The notes below the pieces were generated by a model that saw only the letters and a program-made list of their open reading frames with translations, was not told the DNA's origin and did no database searches. The position numbers and the translations under genes are program-made. Below are positions 32,533-42,952 of a stretch of DNA of 64,000 bases, piece after piece (positions within the stretch are counted from its first letter, which is position 1; each line of letters starts with the position of its first letter). Source of the DNA: Henricia sp. BOLD:AAB3569 (taxonomy: Eukaryota; Echinodermata; Asteroidea; Spinulosida; Echinasteridae); assembly GCA_037783545.1 (NCBI GenBank), contig JBBELK010001432.1, forward strand, positions 1 to 64,000, read 5' to 3'.

Positions 32533-33760
32533 ACAGTGGTATACTCCCTCAGATTTTACCCAAGACCTCTGCCACACCAGGCAGATGCTCTACCAGCTGA
32601 GCCATAAGGCACAGTGGTATACTCCCTCAGATTTTCCCCAAGACCTCTGACTCACCAGACAGACACTCCACCAGCTGCTAAGCTATAAGGCACAGTAGTA
32701 TACCCCCTCAGGTTTCCCCCAAGACCTATGACACACCAGGCAGATGCTCTACCAGCTGAGCTATAAGGCACAGTGGTATACTCTGTCAGGTTTTCCCTAA
32801 GACCTCTGACACACCACGCAGATGCTCTACCAGCTGAGCTATAAGGCAAAGTGGTATACTCCCTCAGATTTTCCTTAAGACCTTTTACACACCAGGCAGA
32901 TGCTCTACCAGCTGAGCTATAAGGCAAAGTGGTATACTCCCTCAGATTTTCCCCAAGACCTCTAACTCACCAGACAGACGCTCTACCAGCTGAGCTATAA
33001 GGCACAGTGGTATACTCCCTCATATTTTCCTTAAGACCTTTTACACACCAGGCAGATGCTCTACCAGCTGAGCTATAAGGCACAGTAGTACATGTTATAC
33101 ACCCTCAGATTTTCCCCAAGACCTCTGACACACCAGGCAGATGCTGTACCAGCTGAGCTATAAGGCACAGTGGTATACTCCCTCAGGTTTTCCCAAAGAC
33201 CTCTGACACACCGGGCAGATGCTCTACCAGCTGAGCTATACATGCTATAAGGCACAGTGGTATATTCCCTCAGGTTTTCCCTAAGACCTCTGACACACCG
33301 GGCAGATGCTCCACCAGCTGAGCTATAAGGCACAGTGGTATGCTCCCTCAGGTTTTCTCCAAGACCTCTGACACACCAGGCAGATGCTCTACCAGCTGAG
33401 CTATAAGGCACAGTGGTATACTCCCTCAGATTTTCCCCAAGACCTCTGACACACCGGGCAGATGCTCTACCAGCTGAGCTATAAGTCACAGTGGTATACT
33501 CCCTCAGGTTTTCCCCAAGACCTCTGACACACCGGGCAGATGCTCCACCAGCTGAGCTATAAGGCACAGTGGTATACTCCCTCAGGTTTTCCCCCAAGAC
33601 CTCTGACACACCGGGCAGATGCTCCACCAGCTGAGCTATAAGGCACAGTGGTATACTCTGTCAGGTTTTCCCCAAGACCTCTGACACACCGGGCAGACGC
33701 TCCACCAGCTGAGCTATAAGGCACAGTAGTATACATGTACACCCTCAGATTTTTCCCACT
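32533..33760 (-). repeat. 78-bp tandem array derived from a tRNA 5' half
   Basis: About 16 GCCTTATAGCTCAG cores lie on the minus strand from 32463 to 33720, roughly 78 bp apart. Each unit keeps the tRNA acceptor 5' strand, D arm (GCTCAGCTGGTAGAGC) and anticodon-stem region. The T arm is replaced by a spacer with GGTATACTCCCTCAG and TTTTCCCCAAGACC on the plus strand. Box A is conserved in most units and box B is lost. The array resumes at 35354-35515 beyond the palindrome. Confidence 0.88.
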
Positions 33761-35353
33761 GGTCATTCCATATGAACTCAACCAATGTTCAAAAATCTTC
33801 CCGGGTCACCGACTCCAATTTGGTTCAATTTTATTTTGGAGATACCTCTATATGACTAATGAATACATGCAAAATTTTAGCCTTCTACTCCAAAGGGTTT
33901 TCGAGATATGACCCCCCCAAAATTGGGGGCCACGCCCCCTTTTTACCCTCGCGAATGCCGAATGTTAATTTGTAGGGGTTTTGGAGGTCAATTTCTTCAT
34001 AACGAATTAGAGACATGAGCTGCAAATTGCTATCCAGGGTAAATAAGGGCCAGACTTTCAGAATCTGCTATCAGAATTGCCCTACTCTTTTCTTTTTCAA
34101 GTTATTGGCCTCTGAAATATGAATTGTTTTATGGGCGGAAATCTTTTTGACAATTTTTGACTGGCAGGTTCACCATGTGGGCAGTTACCCATGGTAATGA
34201 TTTTTTTTCTGCTTGACTGTTGATTGTACATGTCTTGTCTCTATTTGTTCAAAAATTCAACTTGTTTTCTCATCTCCTTCACTGTGTAATAAGCTTATCA
34301 AATATAGGCGTTTTTTGCACAAACGCCCCCTATTTGTCTATTGTATTACTATCTATGATTGCCATAGGTGACACTACATAAAGCAGAGACATGTTAACTT
34401 GAATGTTATTGTTTTATAGTATCATTCCTCACCTACATTCACCTAAGTGGTAAGGTAAGTTGAACAGAATGGGTCCATTTTGCCCATGAACAACTGTGAA
34501 ACTGTGGTGTCTTTTATTAGACACTAATAATTATACATGTCATAAACTGCACTGGCAGAAGTGAGGCTATTTCAATTCTGCCAGTGCAGTTTATGACATG
34601 TATAATTCTTAGTGTCTAATAAAAGACACCAGAGTTTCAGTTGTTCATGGGCAAAATGGACCCATTCTGTTTAACTTACCTTACCACTTAGGTGAATTTA
34701 GGTGAGGAATGATACTATAAAACAATAACATTCAAGTTAACATGTCTCTGCTTTATGTAGTGTACAAATCGTAGATAGTAATACAATAGACAAATAGGGG
34801 GCGTTTGTGCAAAAAACGCCTTCATTTGATAAGCTTATTACACAGTGAAGGAGATGAGAAAACAAGTTGAATTTTTGAGCAAATAGAGACAAGACATGTA
34901 CAATCAAGCAGGAAAAAAATCATTACCATGGGTAACTGCCCACATGCTGAACCTGCCAGTCGAAAATTGTCAAAAAGATTTCCGCCCATAACAAAATTCA
35001 TATTTCAGAGGCCAATAACTTAAAAAAAAAAAGAGATAGGGCAATTATGATAGCAGATTCTGAAAGTCTGGGCCCTATTTACCCTGGATAGCAATTTGCA
35101 GCTCATGTCTCTAATTCGTTATGAAGATATTGACCTCCAAAACCCCTACAAATTAAATTTGGCATTCGCGAGGGTAAAAAGGGGGCGTGGCCCCCAATTT
35201 TGGGGGTGATCATATCTCAAAAACCCTTTGGAGTAGAAGGCTAAAATTTTGCATGTGTTCATTATTCATATAGAGGTGTCTCCAAAATAAAATTTAACCA
35301 AGTTGGAGTCGGTCACCTGGGCACCTCTGGTTGAGTTCATATGGAATGAGACC
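33761..35353. mobile_element. 1.6-kb near-perfect palindrome inserted in the tRNA-derived array
   Basis: The arms are about 780 bp each. GGTCATTCCATATGAACTCA at 33761 is mirrored at the right end by TGAGTTCATATGGAATGAGA (34 bases in from the array). The turn is near 34557, between CACTGGCAGAA and TTCTGCCAGTG, with a loop of about 15 bases. The arms differ by scattered substitutions and small indels, so both copies are old but constrained or recently paired. No transposase frame is present. Array sequence lies on both sides, so it is an insertion. No clear target duplication is seen. Confidence 0.85.
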
Positions 35354-35525
35354 TAGGTGACACACCAGGCAGATGCTCTACCAGCTGAGCTATAAGGCAA
35401 AGTGGTATACTCCCTCAGATTTTCCCCAAGACCTCTGACTCACCAGACAGATGAGCTACAGGGCAGACGCTCTACCATCTGAGCTATAAGGCACAGTGGT
35501 ATACTCCCTCAGGTTTTTCCCAAGA
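35354..35525 (-). repeat. Continuation of the 78-bp tRNA-derived array
   Basis: Two more units (GAGCTATAAGGC cores near 35384 and 35480) follow the palindrome, with a slightly rearranged spacer containing CAGACAGATGAGCTACAGGG. This segment is repeated in the duplicated copy at about 42385-42560. Confidence 0.8.
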
Positions 35526-35959
35526 ACCCAATTGTTCTCTTATTGTTGCATGGGACCGCAACTGAGCAAAGTAACAAACACAATATTTGGTATGGTACCT
35601 AATCACCATTGAAATGAAACAACCAAACTATTGGATGAAAAAAAATCAGCAACCGCGAGAGTCATGTCAAACGGACATGAGGCGCATCTACTGGTAGTTT
35701 GCTTACTAAAATTTCTACGGAGGTCAGCCCCTGGTAGAGTAGTCTATCTTGCAGCAGGCATTTAACTTTAATAGTTTGTGTAGTATTCAATTGTTCGTAT
35801 TCAAATTTATGCAAATAAATGCTTAATTTACATATTACTACACCATTAATTAATACTGACATATTGATGTACTGTTCTTGCCTTAATCAAAATTATGCAA
35901 ATCTGGGTACTTATTTACATGTCACTGCAGCATGCTAAATTTACTATTTTGCCCTTGCT

Positions 35960-36290
35960 CATGTATGTATGGTGTTCCCCTGAAGCGGAGTTCCAGTTTT
36001 GTTTTTTAGAAGTCACATCATGGCCATGGTTTCATCATGATGTTACCCAGAATGCCCCAATATTTTCTCATGTTTATTCATGCATGGTGTCCCTCTGAAA
36101 CTGAGTTCCAGTTTTGTTTTTTGGAAGTCACATCATGGCCATGGTTTTATCATGATGCTACCTAGAATGCCCCAATATTTTCTCATGTTTATTCATGCAT
36201 GGTGTATACCCCTGAAACTGAGTTCCAGTTTTATTTTTTAGAAGTCATATAGTGGCCATGGTTTCATGATGCTACCCAGAATGCCCCAAT
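35960..36290 (+). repeat. Three copies of a repeat of about 115 bp
   Basis: Units start around TGGTGTTCCCCTGAA (35970), TGGTGTCCCTCTGAA (36086) and TGGTGTATACCCCTGAA (36200). All share GAGTTCCAGTTTT, GAAGTCA, GGCCATGGTTT and ACCCAGAATGCCCCAAT (or close variants). This segment is missing from duplication copy 2. Confidence 0.85.
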
Positions 36291-36533
36291 GCATTGAATG
36301 AAATTAGTTAATACTGACATCAGGTGTACTATCCTTATCAACATTTTAATTTTAAAAATTGCTCATTTACATACCATATTTCCCAAATATGTTTGTTTCT
36401 ACTACGGCATGTTACTCACAGTGGCTCAAGAGTCCAAAAACATTTACTTCCAGCCAAAAAGCTACAAGAGTTGAATACAGCTTTCAAAGATTTTTGCAAA
36501 CTTTGTTTTGTTGATCATCATGTCTCTGTTAGG

Positions 36534-36960
36534 GGCCGTCCATAAAGGAGGGGGGAGGGGGTTGTTGACATTGCGTACAGGGTGGCAGGGGGGAGGATCC
36601 AAGCCAATGCGTATGTACGCAAACTGAAAATTTGCTTTTACTAAAACGAGAAAGGAATTGGACAAGTTGACAACATATTAGACAGGCCACACATTTTTGT
36701 CACTCATCTCACATTTTTTTCACTCCTCAATTTAGGTTTTTCCCATTAAATCTGCAGTTTGTGTAAACAAAAATGCAAAAACAATCTCATTTATTTCAGA
36801 TTTTTGAGGCGACATGCGAATCGTTAGTAGTATATAGCACTATACATGTAGTACTGAACCATTTACCAATGCTTACTAATGCTGAGGTATATGGAATGCG
36901 TATGCGTACAGTGGTGAAGAGGTTGGAGCCACGCCATGCGTACAGGAGGGAGGGAGGGTC
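36534..36960. mobile_element. Possible DNA-transposon remnant with a GGGGCCGTCCATAAA end
   Basis: AGGGGCCGTCCATAAAGGAG near 36533 resembles a terminal motif common in marine-animal DNA transposons. ATTGCGTACAGGGTGG (36569) and CATGCGTACAGGAGGG (36936) are two related GC-rich motifs. No complete inverted-repeat pair or target duplication could be defined, so this is a tentative call. Confidence 0.3.
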
Positions 36961-37146
36961 TAAAAAGTTACTGTATTTCTAGCATTGTGTGCTATGATAT
37001 CATTGGAAAGCCTGTTCATTTCTCTAACAGTTTGTCCCGTTCATTATGAACATAATTTGTGGGATGAGCACCATCAAACAAATTTGTCAGTATGTTTTCC
37101 TCATTTCTGTTACTTAGAAAGTTGGTTTTTCTGTTGAACACTGTTA

Positions 37147-37608
37147 AGCCTAGCGTCCATCGACATTGCAACTGGAAGCAACTCGACCATCAGTTGCTGT
37201 CGATGTGTGCAGCAACTGGGAACATCCAGTTTTCAAAGCGCACACATCGACACGGCAAATTGGTAAAGCCTACAGTACATTGACCTTTCAACTGGAAGCA
37301 ACTGTTGCTGTCGATGTGCGCATGTATTCAGACACGCGCGTGCAACTGACAGCAACTAGTTGCAACTACATGTACGTGTGCATGTACATTGACGCAACTG
37401 ACCGCAACTGGGTACAACAACAGTTGCCAGAAGGTAGAACATGAGCAACTCGCGGCAACTCCAGTTGCCAGTAGTTGCAAGTACGAGCACATCAACCTTT
37501 TTGAGCAACTGATCAGTTGCTCCCAGTTGCCGCGAGTTGCTTCCAGTTGCCGGAAACACCAGTTGCCACTACTTTGCTTCCAGTTGCAATGTGGATGTAC
37601 GCTAGGCT
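37147..37608. mobile_element. MITE with TTA target duplication (PIF/Harbinger-like)
   Basis: The ends are AGCCTAGCGTCCATCGACAT and, at the right, the mirror of AGCCTAGCGTACATCCACAT. The flanks are TTA on both sides (37144-37146 and 37609-37611). The interior is packed with GTTGCAACT/CAGTTGC words in both orientations, including nested hairpins near 37440-37560. A 3-bp TTA duplication is typical of PIF/Harbinger. There is no transposase. Confidence 0.7.
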
Positions 37609-37929
37609 TTAAAGACCCACTCACATTCACAACAGAGTAATTAAGTAAACTTTACATACTCATGCATTTCATTTGATTTCCTTTTAGTAGGACCAATTTA
37701 TGAAGCTCCCTTGTGTTGCTGCCCATGCTTGGCCTCACCTGGACTATTGGACTCCACATACATGTCTCTCTCTTGTTGGAATTCATTTGTCATCATGAGC
37801 AGCTTTTAGGTATTGTAATCATCAGCTTGTTACTACTTCTCTACATTAGGAATAGCTTGCTCTTTCCCAATATAATCTTACCGCACTTTTGCTCAGTGCT
37901 TTCCCTAGAACTATCATTATGTTAACAAT

Positions 37930-38962
37930 TTGTGCTTGGGTGGGATTCGAACCCACAACATTCTGCATTCTGAAGCAGTTTCCTTAACTACTCAACCTCT
38001 CGGTGTGCTGGTGTCAAAGGGCCTGTTTGATTCTTGCAACATTTAGTATCAAAACTAATCCCTTGCCCTTTCCCGACAATGTATAAGAACAATTAAAAAT
38101 ATCAAAATGTGCTTGGGTGGGACTCGAACCCATATCCTCATTCTCCTACATTCTACTACAACAGTTGACTTGACCACTCGGTGGGCTGGTTCAAATCATG
38201 GAGCAGTTGGGACTGGAACCTGGAACAGTTGCCTCACTCATTCGACCACTGAGTGTACTGGTCTCAAAGAGCCAGTTGGTTTCACAACTAAATCCCCTGC
38301 CCTTTTCTGATGTAATTTATCAGCACTTTATGCTCGGAGCTTTCCCAAGAACTCTGTTAAAACCTGTGCTTGGGTGGACTTGAACCCACAACCTTCTGAA
38401 TTCTAGAGCAGTTGTTTTTAACCTTTCAACCAATCATTACGCAGGTGTCAAAGGGCCAATTTGAATCATGGAAGTTGGTATCACAACTAATCTAGAGTAG
38501 TTGCCTCAACCACTTGACCACTCAGTGCGCTGGTATCAAAGGGCCAGTCTGAATCATGGAGCAGTTGGTATCACAACTGCCCTTTCTTGGTCAAATTTAT
38601 AAGAACTGCTAAAAACATCAAAATGCGGTTGGGTGGGACTTGAACCTAGAGCAGTTGTCTCAAATTATTCAACTACTCAGTGCATTGGTGCAAAAGGGTC
38701 TATTTGAATCGTGGAGCAGTTGGCATCACAACTAATCCCTTTCCCCTTTTTGACGATATTTATTTTTGCTATGTGCTCAGCGCTTTCCCAAGAACTTTGT
38801 TAGAACCTTGTGCTTGGGTGGGACTCGAACCCACAGCCTTCTGCATTGTAGAGCAGTTGTCTTAACCACTCGCCCACTCAGTGAGCTGGTGTCGGACTGT
38901 CAGTTTGAATCATTAAAAACCAGTGCTTGGGTGGGACTCGAACCCACAGCCGAGCAGATCTT
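37930..38962 (-). repeat. Array of tRNA-derived repeats (second family)
   Basis: The minus strand repeatedly reads GGTTCGAGTCCCACCCAAGC or variants: cores at about 37934, 38108, 38206, 38365, 38628, 38811 and 38923 on the plus-strand coordinate. Upstream of each is a box A-like GAGTGGTTAAG and a CTGCTCTAGAATGCAG-type arm. Spacing is irregular (about 110-260 bp). Between units lie shared linkers such as GCTTTCCCAAGAACT and CAAAGGGCC. It differs from the 78-bp family by keeping box B. The part from 38216 onward is duplicated at 42953-43699. Confidence 0.8.
38810..38890 (-). pseudogene. Best-preserved tRNA-like unit of the second family
   Basis: On the minus strand there is a box A-like TGGGCGAGTGGTTAAG, then a CTGC..GCAG stem, then a perfect T arm GTGGG-TTCGAGT-CCCAC. 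The 3' end CCAAGCA has no complementary 5' acceptor strand, so it is probably a SINE-type tRNA head rather than a functional tRNA. An identical copy lies at 43547-43627. Confidence 0.55.
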
Positions 38963-39322
38963 TTAAGCACTTTTGTAAGGCACATTTTTGTATTTTCTTT
39001 TTTAATTACTAAAACATCTTTGAGCAAATTCCGCTCAAACTCCATAACATTTTCGGGCCTGTTGTCTGTTTTGGCACCGATTTGGCACCGTCATATTTAG
39101 TTAGATGATAGCATTTCTGCGGTTGTACCAGTGTGGATGAACTAGCTAAAATAAACCATCTTTTGTTTGGATCAATTCTGCTTTCATAAAATGCATTAAG
39201 TTCATTCATACCTCCACACATTTTCCACTTTAGTGTTAGATATTTGGTTTGAAGTCTTACATGTAGCTCTGATTTGTAAGTACCGTAACTTAGTTAACTT
39301 ATATATTTTCTTTCCCTTTTAG

Positions 39323-39407
39323 TCTGTGGCTACTGTTCATATGCACCACCCATCATGTTGAGATTTGCTGGGAGAAGAAATCTGGCCAGTGTTGACCTAC
39401 AGTATCA
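39323..39407 (+). other. Exon-like segment
   Basis: 85 bases between a pyrimidine-rich acceptor (TTTCCCTTTTAG) and a donor-like CA|GTAAGT. Only one frame is fully open, reading CGYCSYAPPIMLRFAGRR. It is not recognised. The donor and acceptor are good matches to consensus, but the phase is incompatible with the next exon-like segment. An identical copy is at 44060-44144. Confidence 0.25.
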
Positions 39408-39477
39408 GTAAGTCACAGTCCATTGTTCTGTTCATCTTTACTGCAAATCCATTTTGGGTCAATTTTATGACAATAAT

Positions 39478-39640
39478 TTTTTTTTTAAATCACAAGGGGT
39501 TAGTCCAGCAGTTATTTGCACAAATCGGCATAAAAATATATGACTTTTTAAAAAATATCTCAGAAATTATCAGGAAAACAATTTTTGCCCTGTTTTGGTA
39601 CGTTTCAAAGTTAAATTCTGAATCTTTTTTGTCTTTGCTG
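39478..39640 (-). repeat. Diverged single-copy relative of the 310-bp satellite
   Basis: AAATCACAAGGGGTTAGTCC is followed by CAGCAGTTATTTGCACAAAT, a GGC(A/C)TAAAAAT..GACTTTTTAAAAAATATCTCAGAAATTATCAGGAAAAC pattern broken by changes. It aligns along its length with the plus-strand monomers at 47560-47700 (AAATCACAAGGGGTTAGTCC, CATCAATTTTTCTCAAAATT and onward to TCTTAGAAATGACTCATAAT). Similarity is partial but collinear. It is repeated at 44215-44377. Confidence 0.65.
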
Positions 39641-40026
39641 AAAATCCATACTGATGTACCCCGGTAGGGTCGTCTCTACCATCCCAATCAACTCTGATTG
39701 TAAATGTAGCCTGCAGTTTATACAGTGAACACTCATTGGGGAAGATTCCACTACACATTCAAATATTTGCGGAAATGCCTCTCATCTTGCATTTTAATTG
39801 CTCTACACTTCACCTGTTCACGTTAATTTCTCCAAAGCAGTTTATTTGTAAACTCCACCATGCGTGAGGCAATCCATGATTTTAAACAAATCAGATGTGA
39901 ATCTTTGTAAGCAACCTAACGTGTCTTCATTTTTCGAGCCAAATTGAAAAATTCATCAACTTTTAATTTTCTCTAAACTTGCAGCATTTTATAACGTAGT
40001 CGTTATGTTTTCTTAATTTGTGACAG

Positions 40027-40136
40027 GTGACAAAGACGTGTGTGCCAAGCGATGTCGACCAGGAGCTGAATATTTTCAAGATCTGTTTTGGCAGACCTCA
40101 CTGCATTGTCTTCAGAGTGGCCAAGATTGACCCACG
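40027..40136 (+). other. Exon-like segment
   Basis: 110 bases between TTTGTGACAG and CG|GTGAGC. Frame 1 is open throughout and reads VTKTCVPSDVDQELNIFKIC followed by FGRPHCIVFRVAKIDPR, a plausible globular segment that I do not recognise. A second frame is open almost to the end. It may be a real internal exon of an unidentified gene or a pseudogene fragment. An identical copy is at 44764-44873. Confidence 0.3.
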
Positions 40137-40157
40137 GTGAGCCCCAATATACTGGCA

Positions 40158-40237
40158 TTTTCCAATATACACTCGTAACTGGGACGGCCTAAAATGTAAC
40201 ACAAGTGTCCGTCCCGGTTACGAGCGTATATTGGAAA
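40158..40237. repeat. Short hairpin with 29-bp arms
   Basis: CCAATATACACTCGTAACTG and its mirror near 40210-40235 surround a loop of about 20 bases, with GGGACGG/CCGTCCC at the loop side. It is duplicated at about 44895-44974. Confidence 0.7.
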
Positions 40238-40784
40238 TTTGATCACAGGGTTTTTAGAAAGTCATGTTGTCACACTATTTGTAACCCTTTTTGGGCCTAA
40301 GTTATCTCTTCAGAACAACTGAAACTTATTTCTTTTATTTTGAGACCAGACAAAGGTATTTTCTCGAAAATATGGTCTGTATTGCCAAAATGCCCTCTTT
40401 ACTGTATAAAGTATCTCCAGTTTTCGAAAAATGACCATTGGGCCTTCAGGAGTTGCAGTTTACAGGCATGCAACTTTTCCTCATCTGCACCATCGAAAAT
40501 TAAAAAAACACTGTACAAAGTCGGAGATTTGTTTGCATTTCCCTTGTAACACAGTTGCATGCCTGAGTTTACAGCATAGAAAAACATTATCTGATTCAAC
40601 AAATATGGAAATGTTGCATTTGTGCCATCTGTAGATTTACTATACTGTTTAAAAACTTTTTACTTTCCCCCGAAGACACAAGTTGAAGAAATCAGGATGA
40701 TTGAACCTTCTGCCACAGAGTTCCCAAAAAAACCCAAAGCAACTTTCCAACAAGAAGCTCTGCTGTCCAAGCCTCTCTCCAAAA

Positions 40785-41365
40785 ACAGTTTGTAAACATT
40801 GAATCAACTCAACCTTCCATCTATCAGTCAGTCCCTAAGCACACAACTCTTCAGTGTCTCAAAAATGACTATCAGTTTGTAAACATTGAATCAACAGAAG
40901 AAAAAACCTTCTATCCATCCTACAGTCAGTTCCTAAGCACAACTCTTCAATGTCTCAAAAAAATGACTAACAGCTTGTAAACAAACAAGCTGTCCTAAAT
41001 TTGTTCAAGCCTCTCTCCAAAAATTGATTAACAGTTTGTAAACATTGAATCCATCCCTAAGCACACAACTCTTCAGTGTCTCAAAAATGACTATCAGTTT
41101 GTAAACAAACCAAAACTTGCTCAAATTATTTTCTCAAAGAATGACTAACAGTTTGTAAACATTGACTTGTACTTAATATTCTTGTCTTCATTTAGCAACA
41201 ACCAATTGTATTTATTTCTCTTGTAGCATTGTTAAAAATACTTTAACAAATATAGTAATGTTTGTAAACAATCTTATTTAAATAGTGTTATATAGTTAAA
41301 GTAACTTCCAAAGTCAAAATAAAAGTCACTGACAACAAAAGTTTCATTTGTAAACAAGTCTCATT
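40785..41365 (+). repeat. Degenerate repeat carrying eight TGTAAACA motifs
   Basis: TTTGTAAACA or CTTGTAAACA occurs near 40790, 40875, 40974, 41035, 41097, 41152, 41260 and 41348, all in one orientation, within irregular repeats containing CTCAAAAATGACTA and CATTGAATC. The core equals the forkhead-factor consensus (TGTTTACA on the other strand). A homotypic site cluster is possible, but the motif may simply be carried by the repeat. It is duplicated at about 45525-46105. Confidence 0.65.
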
Positions 41366-42230
41366 TTATTCTGTACTCCAATAAGTAAACCAAGTAATAT
41401 ATTCAAGTAAAATGTCCATTAACTTAATTTATGCAAGGTCCTAATTGCTATTGTCTTTACAGATAGCCCAGGGTTCGGTGGTCCAAATTTATAATTTAAA
41501 AATCGAACAGGGGTTGCCCCCTGTCCGATTTTCTAACGTATTCAAGTGGAGGTTTCCCTCCTCTACCTGTTAAAGAAAACATTAATAAAAATGGTGTACA
41601 AAGAAATACAATTAAAATGATTTATTAAACATTCACTGTAAAACAAGAAAATATAATTACAAACGATAACTGCAATTTCAAGAAACAAATCAGTAAAACA
41701 CAACATTTGTAACTTGGTAAATCACAATTAAGTTACATATTGTTAGTAACAACATGTTGATAAACTGAAAAATTGACTTTCTCAAGTTTTCTGTCTACAT
41801 ACCCAATTGACTAAAAATACCATCGGCAATTTGTTCCAGATTACGACGTACCACGGCACAAAGACATCACTCACGAAAAGATTTAAAAACTATTCCGTCA
41901 AACGTCCAGAAGCAAAGGATGAGCATGCACAAACGAATGCCTTTGTTGGAGTTTATTTGAGTAGTCTGTGACTTGAATTAAGACCCAGGGACTTGTGGTG
42001 GACTTGGCTACAACCCTGCTTGCAGCCTCATGAGCTCCCATTTCTGAAAAAGAAAATTACAAAAATTAATTTCAGATCAACACAATTTACAATGCATTTC
42101 ATACCAAAACAAAATGATTTTTGAGTTAAATTTCTCATAACTTATTTGCCTAAAACAATTTACCAGTCGTACAAAAAAGTACCTTTTAGCTGGAAATCAT
42201 GTGTAGCTTTTTGAACTGTATTATGTTCAA
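41366..42230. other. AT-rich stretch with one small hairpin
   Basis: No gene is supported. AAAATCGAACAGGGG and CCCCTGTCCGATTTT (41498-41533) form a short stem-loop. AATAAA-type signals are present but are expected by chance in this composition. It is duplicated at 46106-46970. Confidence 0.5.
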
Positions 42231-42952
42231 TAAATTTTGGGGGTGATCATATCTCAAAAACCCTTTGGAGTAGAAGGCTAAAATTTTGCATGTGTTCATT
42301 ATTCATATAGAGGTGTCTCCAAAATAAAATTTAACCAAGTTGGAGTCGGTCACCTGGGCACCTCTGGTTGAGTTCATATGGAATGAGACCTGTGACACAC
42401 CAGGCAGATGCTCTACCAGCTGAGCTATAAGGCAAAGTGGTATACTCCCTCAGATTTTCCCCAAGACCTCTGACTCACCAGACAGATGAGCTACAGGGCA
42501 GACGCTCTACCATCTGAGCTATAAGGCACAGTGGTATACTCCCTCAGGTTTTTCCCAAGAACCCAATTGTTCTCTTATTGTTGCATGGGACCGCAACTGA
42601 GCAAAGTAACAAACACAATATTTGGTATGGTACCTAATCACCATTGAAATGAAACAACCAAACTATTGGATGAAAAAAAATCAGCAACCGCGAGAGTCAT
42701 GTCAAACGGACATGAGGCGCATCTACTGGTAGTTTGCTTACTAAAATTTCTACGGAGGTCAGCCCCTGGTAGAGTAGTCTATCTTGCAGCAGGCATTTAA
42801 CTTTAATAGTTTGTGTAGTATTCAATTGTTCGTATTCAAATTTATGCAAATAAATGCTTAATTTACATATTACTACACCATTAATTAATACTGACATATT
42901 GATGTACTGTTCTTGCCTTAATCAAAATTATGCAATAATTTGCACCATGCAT

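Larger units (their letters stand above)
35198..42237 (+). repeat. Large tandem duplication, copy 1 (7.04 kb)
   Basis: The sequence from about 35198, inside the right arm of the palindrome, to 42237 is repeated immediately after. The junction ATAAATTTTGGGGG shares AATTT with both parental ends, a 5-base microhomology. Copy 1 contains the end of the palindrome, two tRNA-derived units, a 115-bp tandem repeat, a TTA-flanked MITE, a second tRNA-like repeat family and exon-like segments. Confidence 0.95.

Noticed and set aside
32463..33760. CRISPR-like regular repeat-spacer pattern
   Set aside because: The spacers are not unique. The whole 78-bp unit is repeated, the core is tRNA-derived, and the sequence context is eukaryotic.
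35662..35862. Small minus-strand frame of 66 codons, also at 42697
   Set aside because: The sequence is AT-rich, without a recognisable domain, and the second copy exists only because of the large duplication. There is no independent support.
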